DNA of 64,000 bases, taken from positions 102,383 to 166,382 of the forward strand of contig CAKRFY010000003.1 in the NCBI GenBank assembly GCA_934320895.1, read 5' to 3'. The stretch's first letter is position 1, and each line of letters starts with the position of its first letter. This document shows, piece by piece, positions 48,499 through 58,058 of the stretch. Position numbers and translations under genes: made by a program. The notes beneath the pieces were generated by a model. It saw only the letters and a list, made by a program, of their open reading frames with translations. It was not told the DNA's origin and ran no database searches. Source of the stretch: an uncultured Lachnospiraceae bacterium (GTDB taxonomy: Bacteria > Bacillota > Clostridia > Lachnospirales > Lachnospiraceae).

Positions 48499-49446
48499 GT
48501 GATTACGATTATTATGGCGACCTTCAATGGTCAGGAGTATATAGAGGAACAGTTAGAATCAATAAAAGCTCAGACTTACAAAGATTGGAAACTTGTTGTA
48601 AGGGATGATTGCAGCAAGGACAGAACTGTAGAGATTTTAAAAAAGTTTGCTAAAGAAGTAGAGCAGGAAGTTATAATAAAAGTTAATGAAAAGCCAAGTG
48701 GTTCTGCAAAGAAGAATTTTGCGCGTCTTTTACAGGATGTGCAAAATGATTCTTATGTCATGTTTTCAGATCAGGATGATGTGTGGAAAGATGATAAGGT
48801 TGAGATTACCTATAAGGCGATGATGAGTGCCGAAAAAAAGTATGGAAAAGAAATTCCTTTACTTGTTCATGGTGATGTTGAAGTTATAGATGAAAATGGT
48901 AATGTCATTGCAGATTCAATGTTTAAATTATCTCATATAGAGGCGGATTCAGGGCTGTCAAAGCTCATAATACAGAATCATGTAACGGGTTGTACTATGA
49001 TGTGTAATAAAAGTCTTTCAGAGGGAATCGTAAAATATATTTCTGATGATAAAGTTATCATGCATGATTATTTTGCAGCATTATATGCATCTGTTTTTGG
49101 AAAGATAATAGTTATAAAGAGACCATTGTTAAGTTACAGGCAACATGGTGATAATAGTGTTGGTGCAAAAGATAATAATAATATATATTATCTTATAAAA
49201 AGACTGGGCGATGGGCGGAAAAATTATAAAAATGCAATGATAAGATCAGAGGAGCAGATCAAATTTTTCTTAAACGTATATAAGGATAAGATGATTGAAA
49301 AAGATTTTAAGGATAAGTACGAACTTATGAAGGAATATTCTGTGCTTGCAAAATATTCTAAAATTAAACGTGTGATGTTTTATAAGAGGAGGAATGTGTG
49401 GAAAAAAGGTACTATCAGAAAAATAATGCAGGTTATCTGGGGGTAA
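48499..49446 (+). CDS. Family 2 glycosyltransferase (rhamnosyltransferase-like)
   Basis: 315 residues, GTG start with GGAGAG. Full GT2 motifs: MATFNGQEYIEEQL, RDDCSKDRT, FSDQDDVW and YRQHGDNSVG near the C terminus, as in rhamnan and teichoic-type polysaccharide transferases. It starts a tightly packed cluster with a glycerophosphotransferase-like gene (2-base gap) and a GNAT gene, so it likely adds a sugar to a surface polymer. Confidence 0.86.
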   Translation: MITIIMATFNGQEYIEEQLESIKAQTYKDWKLVVRDDCSKDRTVEILKKFAKEVEQEVIIKVNEKPSGSAKKNFARLLQDVQNDSYVMFSDQDDVWKDDKVEITYKAMMSAEKKYGKEIPLLVHGDVEVIDENGNVIADSMFKLSHIEADSGLSKLIIQNHVTGCTMMCNKSLSEGIVKYISDDKVIMHDYFAALYASVFGKIIVIKRPLLSYRQHGDNSVGAKDNNNIYYLIKRLGDGRKNYKNAMIRSEEQIKFFLNVYKDKMIEKDFKDKYELMKEYSVLAKYSKIKRVMFYKRRNVWKKGTIRKIMQVIWG

Positions 49447-49448
49447 TT

Positions 49449-50636
49449 ATGACAATTGTAATAAAGATATTTAAAGCAGTAAAGGTTGTTGGAAAGTACT
49501 TTATAATGTTTCTTACGATGCTTATGCCGAGGGATTACAGATTATGTGTATGTGGGGCATGGCTTGGAGAGAGATTTGCAGATAACTCAAGACAGTTGTT
49601 TATAGAAGCATCACAAAGGGATGATATAAGAGCGGTGTGGATATCAAAAGACAGCAACATTGTTGAACAGATAAGAGAACTTGGATATGAGGCATATTTA
49701 TGGGGAAGCAAAAAAGCAAGATGGGTGCAGCTTCGTGCTAAATATGCCGTTATCTCAAATGGTATAAGTGACCTTGAACATACATTCCTTGGAAATGCAA
49801 TAATAATAGACCTCTGGCATGGTGTACCTTTGAAAAAAGTCTGCTATGATAACAAGTATGAAAAAAACTGGGACAGTCCTAAACAAAAAATAAGGGACAG
49901 CCTTATCTATATACCTCTTGGAAAAATGTATTTTGTTGCCACAAGTGAAATGTTTATTCCGATATATCAGAGTGCGTTCAGAAGAAGAAAAGACCAGATA
50001 ATATGTCTCGGTCAGCCAAGAAGTGATATTTTCTTTGAGGATAAAAAGCCGGAGCCGTATTTTCCGGGGAAAAATATTATAATATATTGCCCAACACACA
50101 GAAATGAGGGAAAAGAACCGATTCATATAAAAGAATTGTTCGACATTGACAAATTAGAGAATTATCTTGCAGAAAAAGATTATTATTTTGTGATAAAAAA
50201 ACATTTTTATCACAGGGACGAAGTGGAGGATTTGGAAAATTATCCACATATAATTGATGTTACAAGAGAGGATATGGATACACAGATACTTACTATTGAA
50301 TCAAAAGCACTTATAACAGATTATTCAAGTATATATATTGATTATCTGCTTCTTGATAAACCATTGTTATTTTATTGTTATGATTATGAACATTATCTTA
50401 AAAATGACAGGGAGATGTATTTTGACTATGAGGATGTGACACCGGGTGATAAGGCAAAAAATTTTGATGAACTTTTTGAGCAGATATGCGGTGTTATTGA
50501 GAGTGGTGAAGATTATGGAAGAAAAGAAAGAGAACGGGTAAAAAATATGTTTTACTGCAAAAAAGGGCAGGGGCCTGTTGGAAATATTCTTATAGACATG
50601 ATGGTAAAGAGGGAGATTGGAAAAAATAATGGTTAA
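49449..50636 (+). CDS. CDP-glycerol/ribitol phosphotransferase family protein (TagB/TarF-like)
   Basis: 395 residues. An N-terminal hydrophobic anchor is followed by a GT-B type fold of the CDP-glycerol glycerophosphotransferase family: DLWHGVPLKK, YCPTHRNEG, ITDYSSIYIDYLLLDKPLLFY. It transfers glycerol or ribitol phosphate to a lipid-linked wall polymer. The ATG at 49449 is favoured by a GGGGGT site. It ends overlapping the GNAT gene by 8 bases. Confidence 0.86.
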   Translation: MTIVIKIFKAVKVVGKYFIMFLTMLMPRDYRLCVCGAWLGERFADNSRQLFIEASQRDDIRAVWISKDSNIVEQIRELGYEAYLWGSKKARWVQLRAKYAVISNGISDLEHTFLGNAIIIDLWHGVPLKKVCYDNKYEKNWDSPKQKIRDSLIYIPLGKMYFVATSEMFIPIYQSAFRRRKDQIICLGQPRSDIFFEDKKPEPYFPGKNIIIYCPTHRNEGKEPIHIKELFDIDKLENYLAEKDYYFVIKKHFYHRDEVEDLENYPHIIDVTREDMDTQILTIESKALITDYSSIYIDYLLLDKPLLFYCYDYEHYLKNDREMYFDYEDVTPGDKAKNFDELFEQICGVIESGEDYGRKERERVKNMFYCKKGQGPVGNILIDMMVKREIGKNNG

Positions 50637-51750
50637 AGATATGCTTAAGATTATATATCCGGAATGTCAGGATGATGAGATAATGGATGTATGTAAGAAA
50701 CTGTGGGAAAATAATTTTGATGACAGTGACGAATACACTGACTATTACTTTGACGATAAATGGAAAGAAAGCATAACATTTTTATATGATGATAAGAGCA
50801 TGTTACACTTAAATCCATATAATATGGAATTATTTGGAAAAAAAGAGACCGTATATTATATTGTGGGGGTGTGTACGAATAAAGAGGACAGACACAAGGG
50901 ATATATGGATTTTCTTTTAAAAAATGTATTTAAAAAATTATATAATGAGAAGGCACCATTTGTTTATCTTATGCCGGCATCAGAACGTATATATACACCT
51001 TACGGATTTAGAGGAATGTATAGTGTAACTTCATTTAATGCTGAGACAAAACAAGAAAGTGTATATAAAACTGATATTAAATGCAAGATAAAACGATTTA
51101 AAGATTTGTCGGAAAGTGAAAAAAATGAACTTTCCCAATATGCGTCCTGGAAACTCAGAAGCTGTTTTCGGTGTTTTGTTGAGAGAGACATGGATTATTT
51201 TTTTCACAAAAATAAAGAAATGGAAGCGTGTAAAGGTTCAGTGCTTGTTCTTATGGTGGAGGAGCATATCAAAGGGTATGCTATGTATATATGTGAAGAT
51301 GAGCCGGAAGTTATCGAGTTTGTTACTGATGAGAAATATTCGGATATATTTGTCGAAAAAATTTTTGAGTATTATGATGAAAAAGAGAAAAAAAATGGAT
51401 CAAGCCAAAAGATAATATTTGATGAATCATATTTTATAAAAGAACAAAACAATGGTTTTGCTTTTTTTATTTCAGAGAAAAAAACAAAAAATATGCTTAT
51501 GGCAAGGATAATAGACATTAAAACATTTGTTAAAATGATAAGCTTTAAAGATCACGTAGAGGAATACCATATAGAAATAGAGGATAGCTTTATTGTGGAA
51601 AATAATGGGAGGTGGGATATAATACTTAGAGAAAAAAGTAGTATTAAAAAAGGAAACTGTGATGGAAATGATTATCAGAAAATGACGATTGCTGCATTTG
51701 GGGAGATGATTTTTTCAAAAATTAAATTTTATCTTAATGAAATGGTTTGA
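50629..51750 (+). CDS. GNAT-family acetyltransferase (Eis-like architecture)
   Basis: 373 residues. An N-terminal GNAT domain with the acetyl-CoA loop (GVCTNKEDRHKGY) is followed by PASERIYTPYGFRG, as in two-domain Eis-like acetyltransferases; the second half is less conserved. The acceptor is unknown. Co-transcription with polymer genes suggests a cell-surface or metabolite substrate. The ATG at 50629 overlaps the preceding gene. Confidence 0.75.
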   Translation: MVKDMLKIIYPECQDDEIMDVCKKLWENNFDDSDEYTDYYFDDKWKESITFLYDDKSMLHLNPYNMELFGKKETVYYIVGVCTNKEDRHKGYMDFLLKNVFKKLYNEKAPFVYLMPASERIYTPYGFRGMYSVTSFNAETKQESVYKTDIKCKIKRFKDLSESEKNELSQYASWKLRSCFRCFVERDMDYFFHKNKEMEACKGSVLVLMVEEHIKGYAMYICEDEPEVIEFVTDEKYSDIFVEKIFEYYDEKEKKNGSSQKIIFDESYFIKEQNNGFAFFISEKKTKNMLMARIIDIKTFVKMISFKDHVEEYHIEIEDSFIVENNGRWDIILREKSSIKKGNCDGNDYQKMTIAAFGEMIFSKIKFYLNEMV

Positions 51751-51776
51751 AAATTTGACGGACAGTGTTGTATAAT
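51747..51776 (+). promoter_or_regulatory. Promoter of the small acidic protein and C39-like gene
   Basis: TTGAAA (51747-51752), 18-base spacer, TATAAT (51771-51776). It overlaps the stop of the GNAT gene. Confidence 0.65.
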
Positions 51777-51815
51777 GTATTATTATTACTTAAAAGATAT
51801 GGAGGAAGTGATCTG

Positions 51816-52004
51816 ATGACAGATAAAGGTAAAAGTGCAGGATTTGCATTGTGGAATAAGGAAATAAGCAAATTTAAAGATAAAAAAAGTAAATATGAGT
51901 GGGATGAGCTTGAAGAACTTATAACAGATGCGTTTGAGGATGAGAAGATTACTTCGGATGAATTTGATGAGCTTATGGAACAGCTTATGGAACAGGAAAT
52001 GTAG
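51816..52004 (+). CDS. Small acidic protein, unknown
   Basis: 62 residues, GGAGGA nine bases before the ATG. Lys-rich first half, then an acidic helical half (ELEELITDAFEDEK...EFDELMEQLMEQE) with an EF-hand-like or SHOCT-like amphipathic look but no clear family. It is co-transcribed with the C39-like protease gene, 27 bases downstream. Confidence 0.6.
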   Translation: MTDKGKSAGFALWNKEISKFKDKKSKYEWDELEELITDAFEDEKITSDEFDELMEQLMEQEM

Positions 52005-52031
52005 CAGCATCAAGAGAGGGGCTTTGAAAAA

Positions 52032-53000
52032 TTGACACGTGAGGAGCTTGAGTATAGAAGGTATCTTGAAAGAAGAGTGCGCCGGAGAAAAAGAAGAAGG
52101 CAGGTTATGATTGCAAGAACAATTCTTCTTATAGTTATACTGCTTGCGGCATTTGGAGTTTTTTCGATAATAAAAGGCATGTTTTCAAATAGTAAAAATA
52201 AGGATATTAAAAAGGATGTGCCAAAAAAAGTTGTCGAAACTATGAAGCCTACAGCGTCATCTGAAAGTACGCGTGGTAGTGTGCCTGCAAATGTACCAGA
52301 GGGATACGAGAGTGTTTACAATAGATTGTTAAAACTTGAGAGTAAAAACAGTGAAGTCAGTGATATAATTATGAATATGTCAAAATATCCTAAAAAGCTG
52401 TTAGAGCTTGCAGTTAAAAACCCGGAGACGATAGACTTTGTTGCAGGGTATCCAAAGCATGAAAATGATAGTGAAGCAGGTGGAAGACTTAGTGCAAAAG
52501 AAGTTAAAGGAGGAATTCCGGCATTACAGCAGTGGGATAGCAGATGGGGATATGTAAAATATGGGGACTCAATAATAGGAGTAAATGGCTGTGGGCCTAC
52601 ATGTCTTGCTATGGTTTATGCTGGGATTACAAAAGATACAGCTATGATACCGGCAGATATCGCACAGTATTGTTCAAACAACAATTATTACAACAGCGAT
52701 ACAGGAACCTCATGGACATTGATGACTGAGGGTGCAAAAGATCTCGAACTTTCGGTCAGAAAGGTATCTGTAAATGCTTCGTCCATAAAAATGGAATTAA
52801 AAGAAAAAAGACCGATGATATGTAGTATGTCACCGGGAGATTTTACAACGGAGGGACATTTTATCGTTATAAAAGGAGCTGATTCAAGCGGAAGGCTTAT
52901 TATAAATGATCCAAACAGTATAGCAAACTCAAAAAAGAAGTGGCAGCTTGCGAGAGTTGTAAAACAGATTAAAGCAATCTGGAGTTATTCGCAGGATTAA
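52032..53000 (+). CDS. Membrane-anchored C39-like cysteine peptidase
   Basis: 322 residues, TTG start. Basic N terminus (RRVRRRKRRRQ) and a single membrane span (about 25-48), then a Ser/Thr linker and a peptidase C39-like domain with QQWDSRWG, Cys187 in NGCGPTCLAM, His276 in EGHFIVIKG and Asn/Asp in IINDPNS. The extracellular papain-like fold may process peptides or wall components. It lies just upstream of rel. Confidence 0.8.
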   Translation: MTREELEYRRYLERRVRRRKRRRQVMIARTILLIVILLAAFGVFSIIKGMFSNSKNKDIKKDVPKKVVETMKPTASSESTRGSVPANVPEGYESVYNRLLKLESKNSEVSDIIMNMSKYPKKLLELAVKNPETIDFVAGYPKHENDSEAGGRLSAKEVKGGIPALQQWDSRWGYVKYGDSIIGVNGCGPTCLAMVYAGITKDTAMIPADIAQYCSNNNYYNSDTGTSWTLMTEGAKDLELSVRKVSVNASSIKMELKEKRPMICSMSPGDFTTEGHFIVIKGADSSGRLIINDPNSIANSKKKWQLARVVKQIKAIWSYSQD

Positions 53001-53047
53001 AGTGTTACGCAGTTATTGAAAAATATTACACAGGATGGAGGCAGCAT

Positions 53048-55366
53048 ATGGATAATACTGATAAAAAAAGTGTAGAGTTAAAGATAGACAATGGTGAGCT
53101 TAAAACAAGCATGATTCCTGAGGATTTTACTGATCCGCAGATACTTTATGATAAACTGATAGCTATGATAAAGAAATATCATCCATCTGGGGATATATCA
53201 CAGATAGAAAAAGCATATAAGATCGCATATAAGGCGCATGATGGACAGCTTAGGAAATCGGGGGAACCATATATTATTCACCCGGTATGTGTATGTATTA
53301 TCCTTGCGGAACTTGAACTTGACAAGGAAACGATTGTTGCTGGAATGCTTCATGATGTAGTTGAAGACACTGTTATGACAAGTGAGGAGATTGCAGCCGA
53401 GTTTGGTGATGAGGTTGCACTTCTTGTAGATGGTGTAACAAAACTTACACAGTTAAACTATGTTGCCGACAAGGTTGAGGTGCAGGCAGAAAATTTAAGA
53501 AAAATGTTTCTTGCAATGGCAAAAGATATAAGAGTTATTCTTATAAAACTTGCAGACAGACTTCACAATCAGAGAACGATGCAGTATCAGACTCCCGAAA
53601 AGCAGAAGGAAAAGTCAAGAGAAACACTTGATATTTATGCACCTATTGCAGACAGACTTGGTATTTCAAAGGTAAAGGTTGAACTTGATGACCTTGCATT
53701 TAAGTATCTTAAACCCGATGTATACAATGATCTTGTGGAAAGAATCGATAAAGGAAGAGGCAGAAGAGAAGAATTTATAAAACAGATTGTTGCAGAAGTT
53801 GACAAGCATATTAAGGAAGCAGGCATAGAAGCGACGATCGATGGCAGGGCAAAACATTATTTTAGTATATATAAAAAGATGCTTACACAAAATAAAAAAC
53901 TTGAACAGATATATGATCTGTTTGCAGTAAGGATCATAGTAGATACTGAGAGGGAATGTTATACGGCACTAGGTGTGATACATGAGATATACAAACCTAT
54001 TCCTGGACATTTTAAAGATTATATAGCAATGCCTAAGCCAAACAATTATCAGTCGCTTCATACAACTCTTATCGGACCTCAGGGGCAGCCTTTTGAGATA
54101 CAGATAAGAACATATGAAATGCATAGAACTGCTGAATATGGTATTGCTGCACATTGGAAATATAAAGAAAATCAGTATGGACATAATACTGCTGATAGTG
54201 AAGAAGAAAAACTTGCATGGCTTAGAAGGATTCTTGAATGGCAGAGAGACATGTCAGACAATAAGGAGTTTTTAAGTCTGTTAAAGAGTGATCTTGATCT
54301 TTTTTCTGACCATGTATACTGTTTTACAAAAGATGGTGATGTAAAAAATCTTCCAGCAGACTCAACACCTATAGACTTTGCATATGCTGTTCACAGCGCG
54401 GTAGGAAATAAAATGGTCGGTGCGAGAGTAAACGGAAACCTCGTTCCTATAGAGTATAAATTGCAAAATGGTGACAGGGTTGAGATAATCACTTCACAAA
54501 ACTCAAGAGGGCCAAGTCGCGACTGGCTTTCTATAGTAAAGAGTACACAGGCTAAGAATAAGATAAATCAGTGGTTCCGCTCGCAGTATAAAGAGGAAAA
54601 TATAGTAAAGGGAAAGGAACTTCTTGCAAATTACTGTAAGGCGCAGGGGATAAACCTGTATGAGCTTATAAAACCTGAGTATACCGACACATGCAAGAAA
54701 AAATATGGATTTAAGGACTGGGATTCAGTACTTGCAGCAGTTGGGCATGGCGGTCTTAAAGAGGGTCAGGTTATCAACAGGCTTCAGAGTGATTATAGAA
54801 AGAAAAATCCGACATCACCTACTGATAAGGATATTCTTGAAGCGGTTAATAATAATACGGCAGTGACAGGAGCACAGGCAAACAAGGCTGCTTCGGTGCG
54901 TTCTAAGAACGGTATAGTTGTTGCTGGAATTGATGATGTATCAGTCAGGTTCTCAAAATGTTGCAATCCTGTTCCGGGTGATGAGATCATAGGGTTTGTC
55001 ACAAGAGGAAGAGGTGTTTCTATACACAGGACAGATTGTATAAATATGATGAATCTATCAGAAGCAGACAGACATCGTATAATAGAAGCTGAATGGCAGG
55101 TTAGTCCGGAGGGCAAGGATAATGAGCTTTATGATGCTGAGATAATCATTTATGCCAACGACAGAATGGGACTGCTTCTTGAGATCACGAAAGTATTTAC
55201 TGAGATGAAGATAGATGTAAAATCAATGAACATAAGAACAAGTAAGCAGGGAATAGCAACGATAAATGTGGGATTTGCAATTCGTGGTGTTGAGGCATTA
55301 CATGATGTAACAAAGAAGATAAGACAGATAGAAGGAATAAAAGACATACAGAGAACGCAGGCATAA
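53048..55366 (+). CDS. rel: Bifunctional (p)ppGpp synthetase/hydrolase Rel
   Basis: 772 residues, full RelA/SpoT homologue. HD hydrolase domain (HPVCVC..., LHDVVEDT with His102-Asp103), synthetase domain (YHSLHTT-like QSLHTTLIGP), TGS domain (VYCFTKDGDVKNLPADSTPIDFAY, abbreviated at about 410-470), zinc-finger-like CCNPVPGDEI and a C-terminal ACT domain. It makes and degrades the stringent-response alarmone. GGAGG precedes the ATG. MBL hydrolase and hemZ genes follow, a common clostridial order. Confidence 0.96.
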   Translation: MDNTDKKSVELKIDNGELKTSMIPEDFTDPQILYDKLIAMIKKYHPSGDISQIEKAYKIAYKAHDGQLRKSGEPYIIHPVCVCIILAELELDKETIVAGMLHDVVEDTVMTSEEIAAEFGDEVALLVDGVTKLTQLNYVADKVEVQAENLRKMFLAMAKDIRVILIKLADRLHNQRTMQYQTPEKQKEKSRETLDIYAPIADRLGISKVKVELDDLAFKYLKPDVYNDLVERIDKGRGRREEFIKQIVAEVDKHIKEAGIEATIDGRAKHYFSIYKKMLTQNKKLEQIYDLFAVRIIVDTERECYTALGVIHEIYKPIPGHFKDYIAMPKPNNYQSLHTTLIGPQGQPFEIQIRTYEMHRTAEYGIAAHWKYKENQYGHNTADSEEEKLAWLRRILEWQRDMSDNKEFLSLLKSDLDLFSDHVYCFTKDGDVKNLPADSTPIDFAYAVHSAVGNKMVGARVNGNLVPIEYKLQNGDRVEIITSQNSRGPSRDWLSIVKSTQAKNKINQWFRSQYKEENIVKGKELLANYCKAQGINLYELIKPEYTDTCKKKYGFKDWDSVLAAVGHGGLKEGQVINRLQSDYRKKNPTSPTDKDILEAVNNNTAVTGAQANKAASVRSKNGIVVAGIDDVSVRFSKCCNPVPGDEIIGFVTRGRGVSIHRTDCINMMNLSEADRHRIIEAEWQVSPEGKDNELYDAEIIIYANDRMGLLLEITKVFTEMKIDVKSMNIRTSKQGIATINVGFAIRGVEALHDVTKKIRQIEGIKDIQRTQA

Positions 55367-55418
55367 GTTTATGCAGAGTTTGGCGGATATATGTTTATAG
55401 GTGAAATGGAGAGAATAT

Positions 55419-56054
55419 ATGAGTCAGTTAAAATGTGATTTTAGGGTTGTCGGACCGGTTCAGACAAATTGTTATTTTTTGTGGAATATAGATACAAATG
55501 AATGTGTTATCGTTGATCCGGGCGAAGAAGCGGGAAAGATAGCCGATTTTATAGAAAAGAAAGATTTGAAACCTGTTGCAATACTTCTCACTCATGGTCA
55601 TTTTGATCATATCGGTGCAGTTGATGAGATAAGAGAAAAATATGGTATAAAAGTTTATGCCGCAGCAGCAGAAAAGGAAACACTTGAAAATCCTGATATA
55701 AATCTCTCATCACAGTTTGGTGGCGGATTTAGGGTAAAAGCAGATGAGTTTTTAAGTGACGGTAAAGAGATAGAACTTCTCGGAGAGAAAGTAAGATGTA
55801 TACTTACACCGGGTCATACAAAAGGTGGGATGTGTTATTATTTCACAGGCAGTGGAATATTGTTTTCAGGAGATACACTATTTCAACAGTCAGTCGGAAG
55901 AACTGATTTTCCGGGAGGCAGCATGAGTGAGATAGTACATTCGATAAGAGAAAAACTTTTTGTGCTTCCAGATTATGTGAGAGTATATACGGGGCATGGA
56001 ATGATGACAAATATAAAAGATGAAAAGATGCTTAATCCGTTTGCAGTTGAATAA
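55419..56054 (+). CDS. Metallo-beta-lactamase-fold hydrolase (YqgX/GloB-like)
   Basis: 211 residues. Zinc motif HGHFDH (59-64), GHTKGGMCYY and FSGDTLFQQSVGRTDFPGG, the pattern of small glyoxalase II-like YqgX proteins. It may hydrolyse lactoylglutathione-like or bacillithiol thioesters; substrate uncertain. The GGAGAG site favours the ATG at 55419. Confidence 0.88.
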   Translation: MSQLKCDFRVVGPVQTNCYFLWNIDTNECVIVDPGEEAGKIADFIEKKDLKPVAILLTHGHFDHIGAVDEIREKYGIKVYAAAAEKETLENPDINLSSQFGGGFRVKADEFLSDGKEIELLGEKVRCILTPGHTKGGMCYYFTGSGILFSGDTLFQQSVGRTDFPGGSMSEIVHSIREKLFVLPDYVRVYTGHGMMTNIKDEKMLNPFAVE

Positions 56055-56180
56055 GTTGTGGGACTTTTTGTGTTGTGCAGAAAAATTATAGAATAAGTTT
56101 TATGTTGAAAATTTTTACAAAACACAAATTTAGTGTGCACAAAACGGCATATATTTAAATAATAGAGAAATGGTGTTATT

Positions 56181-57767
56181 ATGATAGAGATAAATTTATC
56201 GGAGCGTGATTTTGATTATGAGATACAGGCTCTTGTAAACAGTTTCTTTCCGGGGCAGAAAAGTGTTGTGCTTATCTGTGGTGAGGAAAGAAAACAGGAT
56301 GAGTGTGAAAATGAGGTATCACTTAGAGTAGATATAGGCTTTTCAATGAAACAGATAGATGTGAAAGTTATCTGTGGTGACTATGAATTAAAAAGGACAG
56401 AGGAAGTAACAGGTGAAACAGACTGGCATAAAAATAAGGATAAGACAACTCATCCGTACAGGACATATTATAAAAATGTATTAAAAAAACTTATTTTTGA
56501 GCAACTTAGAGATATACCGGCTGAAAATTTATCAGCCGGTAGTTCATTAAAAAGGGTAGTGCCATTATGGGGAACCATGACAGGAGTCAGACCAGCTAAG
56601 ATTGCAATGAATGAGATATTGTCAGGAAGAACAGATGCTGAAGTAAGAAAAGAGCTAAGTGAGATATATTGCTGTAGTGATGAAAAAATTGAACTTGGAC
56701 TTGATATTGCACACAAAGAAGCTGAGATACTTGAAAAATGTGATTATAAAAATGGATACAGTATTTATATAGGTATTCCTTTCTGTCCTACGACTTGCCT
56801 ATATTGTTCATTTACATCATATCCATATGAAAAATTTGGATATCTTGCTGAAAAATATCTTGAGGCGTTAGAAAAAGAAATAAGATATCTTGCAACTATT
56901 TATAAAGATAAAAAAGTGACGAGTATATATGTAGGTGGTGGAACGCCAACAACACTTACAGCTATGCAGTTAGACAAGCTTATTGAATGTATAAAGCAAA
57001 ATTTTCCTATGGAACTTGGTTATGAGTTTACGATAGAAGCGGGAAGACCTGACAGCATTACAAAAGAAAAACTTGAAGTAATGTATAAACATGGTGTTAG
57101 AAGGATATCTGTAAATCCGCAGACAATGCAGCAAAAAACTCTTGATCTTATAGGAAGAAAGCACACAGTAGAGCAGACTGTAGAGGCTTTTAGACTTGCG
57201 AGACAGACAGGATTTGACAATATAAATATGGATCTGATAATAGGGCTTCCAGGAGAAAATGCAGAAGATTTTAGGGATACACTGCGTCAGATAAAAGAAT
57301 TAAATCCTGACAGTCTTACGATACATTCACTTGTTGTAAAAAGAGCATCGAGACTTCGCAGTGTTCTTGACGAGGAAGAAAAGAAGAATGGCAGTAGGTC
57401 GGATGGAGTATTATCAGAAAGTGACAAGGCTGTAGTTATGGAAAAAATGCTTGATATAGGCCAGAAATTTGCCGAAAGTGAAGGCTATGAACCTTATTAT
57501 ATGTATCGTCAGAAAAATTCGGCAGGTCATTTTGGAAGCAGCGGTCAGGAAAATATCGGATATGCAAGAAAAGGGAAAGAGTGCATATATAATATATTGA
57601 TAATGGAAGAGAAACAGACCATACTTGCAGCCGGAGCTGGAGCAAGTACTAAAAAAATGTTTGGTGAGGATAAGGTTAAACGCTGTGAAAATGTCAAGGA
57701 TGTGGCGTCTTACATAACTAGAGTGGATGAAATGATTGAGAGGAAAAAGAGATTGTTTGAGGATTAG
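56181..57767 (+). CDS. hemZ: Oxygen-independent coproporphyrinogen dehydrogenase-like HemZ
   Basis: 528 residues. An N-terminal HemZ-specific domain (~165 residues) and a radical SAM domain with CPTTCLYC (Cys202, Cys206, Cys209), YVGGGTPTTL and VNPQTMQQKTLDLIGR. HemZ resembles HemN. The HemN-like reaction is decarboxylation of coproporphyrinogen III, though many anaerobes with HemZ lack full heme synthesis. The rel-yqgX-hemZ order is usual, and hisS and aspS commonly follow, but here mobile DNA follows instead. Confidence 0.9.
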   Translation: MIEINLSERDFDYEIQALVNSFFPGQKSVVLICGEERKQDECENEVSLRVDIGFSMKQIDVKVICGDYELKRTEEVTGETDWHKNKDKTTHPYRTYYKNVLKKLIFEQLRDIPAENLSAGSSLKRVVPLWGTMTGVRPAKIAMNEILSGRTDAEVRKELSEIYCCSDEKIELGLDIAHKEAEILEKCDYKNGYSIYIGIPFCPTTCLYCSFTSYPYEKFGYLAEKYLEALEKEIRYLATIYKDKKVTSIYVGGGTPTTLTAMQLDKLIECIKQNFPMELGYEFTIEAGRPDSITKEKLEVMYKHGVRRISVNPQTMQQKTLDLIGRKHTVEQTVEAFRLARQTGFDNINMDLIIGLPGENAEDFRDTLRQIKELNPDSLTIHSLVVKRASRLRSVLDEEEKKNGSRSDGVLSESDKAVVMEKMLDIGQKFAESEGYEPYYMYRQKNSAGHFGSSGQENIGYARKGKECIYNILIMEEKQTILAAGAGASTKKMFGEDKVKRCENVKDVASYITRVDEMIERKKRLFED

Positions 57768-57867
57768 GAAATGTCTTTTTTTCTGAAATAGTACATCAAA
57801 ATAATACTCAATAATACTGGATAGCATGTGAAATGTATCGAAACAACCTAATAACTGTGCCTTAAAG

Positions 57868-57905
57868 GACGAATTCATTTTGTAAGATGAGTTCGTCATT
57901 TTCTG
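57868..57905 (+). terminator. Terminator after hemZ
   Basis: 11-bp stem (57868-57878 with 57887-57897, one G-U pair), 8-base loop, then ATTTTCTGTT. A separate 7-bp inverted repeat, TACAGGA-GCT-TCCTGTA, lies at 57925-57941. Confidence 0.7.
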
Positions 57906-57985
57906 TTATAGTCGATCATTTTATTACAGGAGCTTCCTGTATAATTCAAATATAAGGAATTCCAAGAAAGAAGGTTGAGAAAAAA

Positions 57986-58053
57986 ATACCTCAGTGTAAA
58001 ATAAGATTACTGACTTTGCCGGTTAGTAAAAATCTTATAAAACAGAGAGGTAT
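57986..58053 (+). other. Hairpin before the IS110 transposase that buries its ribosome site
   Basis: Paired arms ATACCTC (57986-57992)/GAGGTAT (58047-58053), ATAAGATT (58001-58008)/AATCTTAT (58031-58038) and ACTGAC/GTTAGT close to a 7-base loop. The transposase Shine-Dalgarno GAGAGG is in the right arm. It may be the left-end non-coding RNA or translational brake of the element. Confidence 0.65.
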
Positions 58054-58058
58054 CTAAA

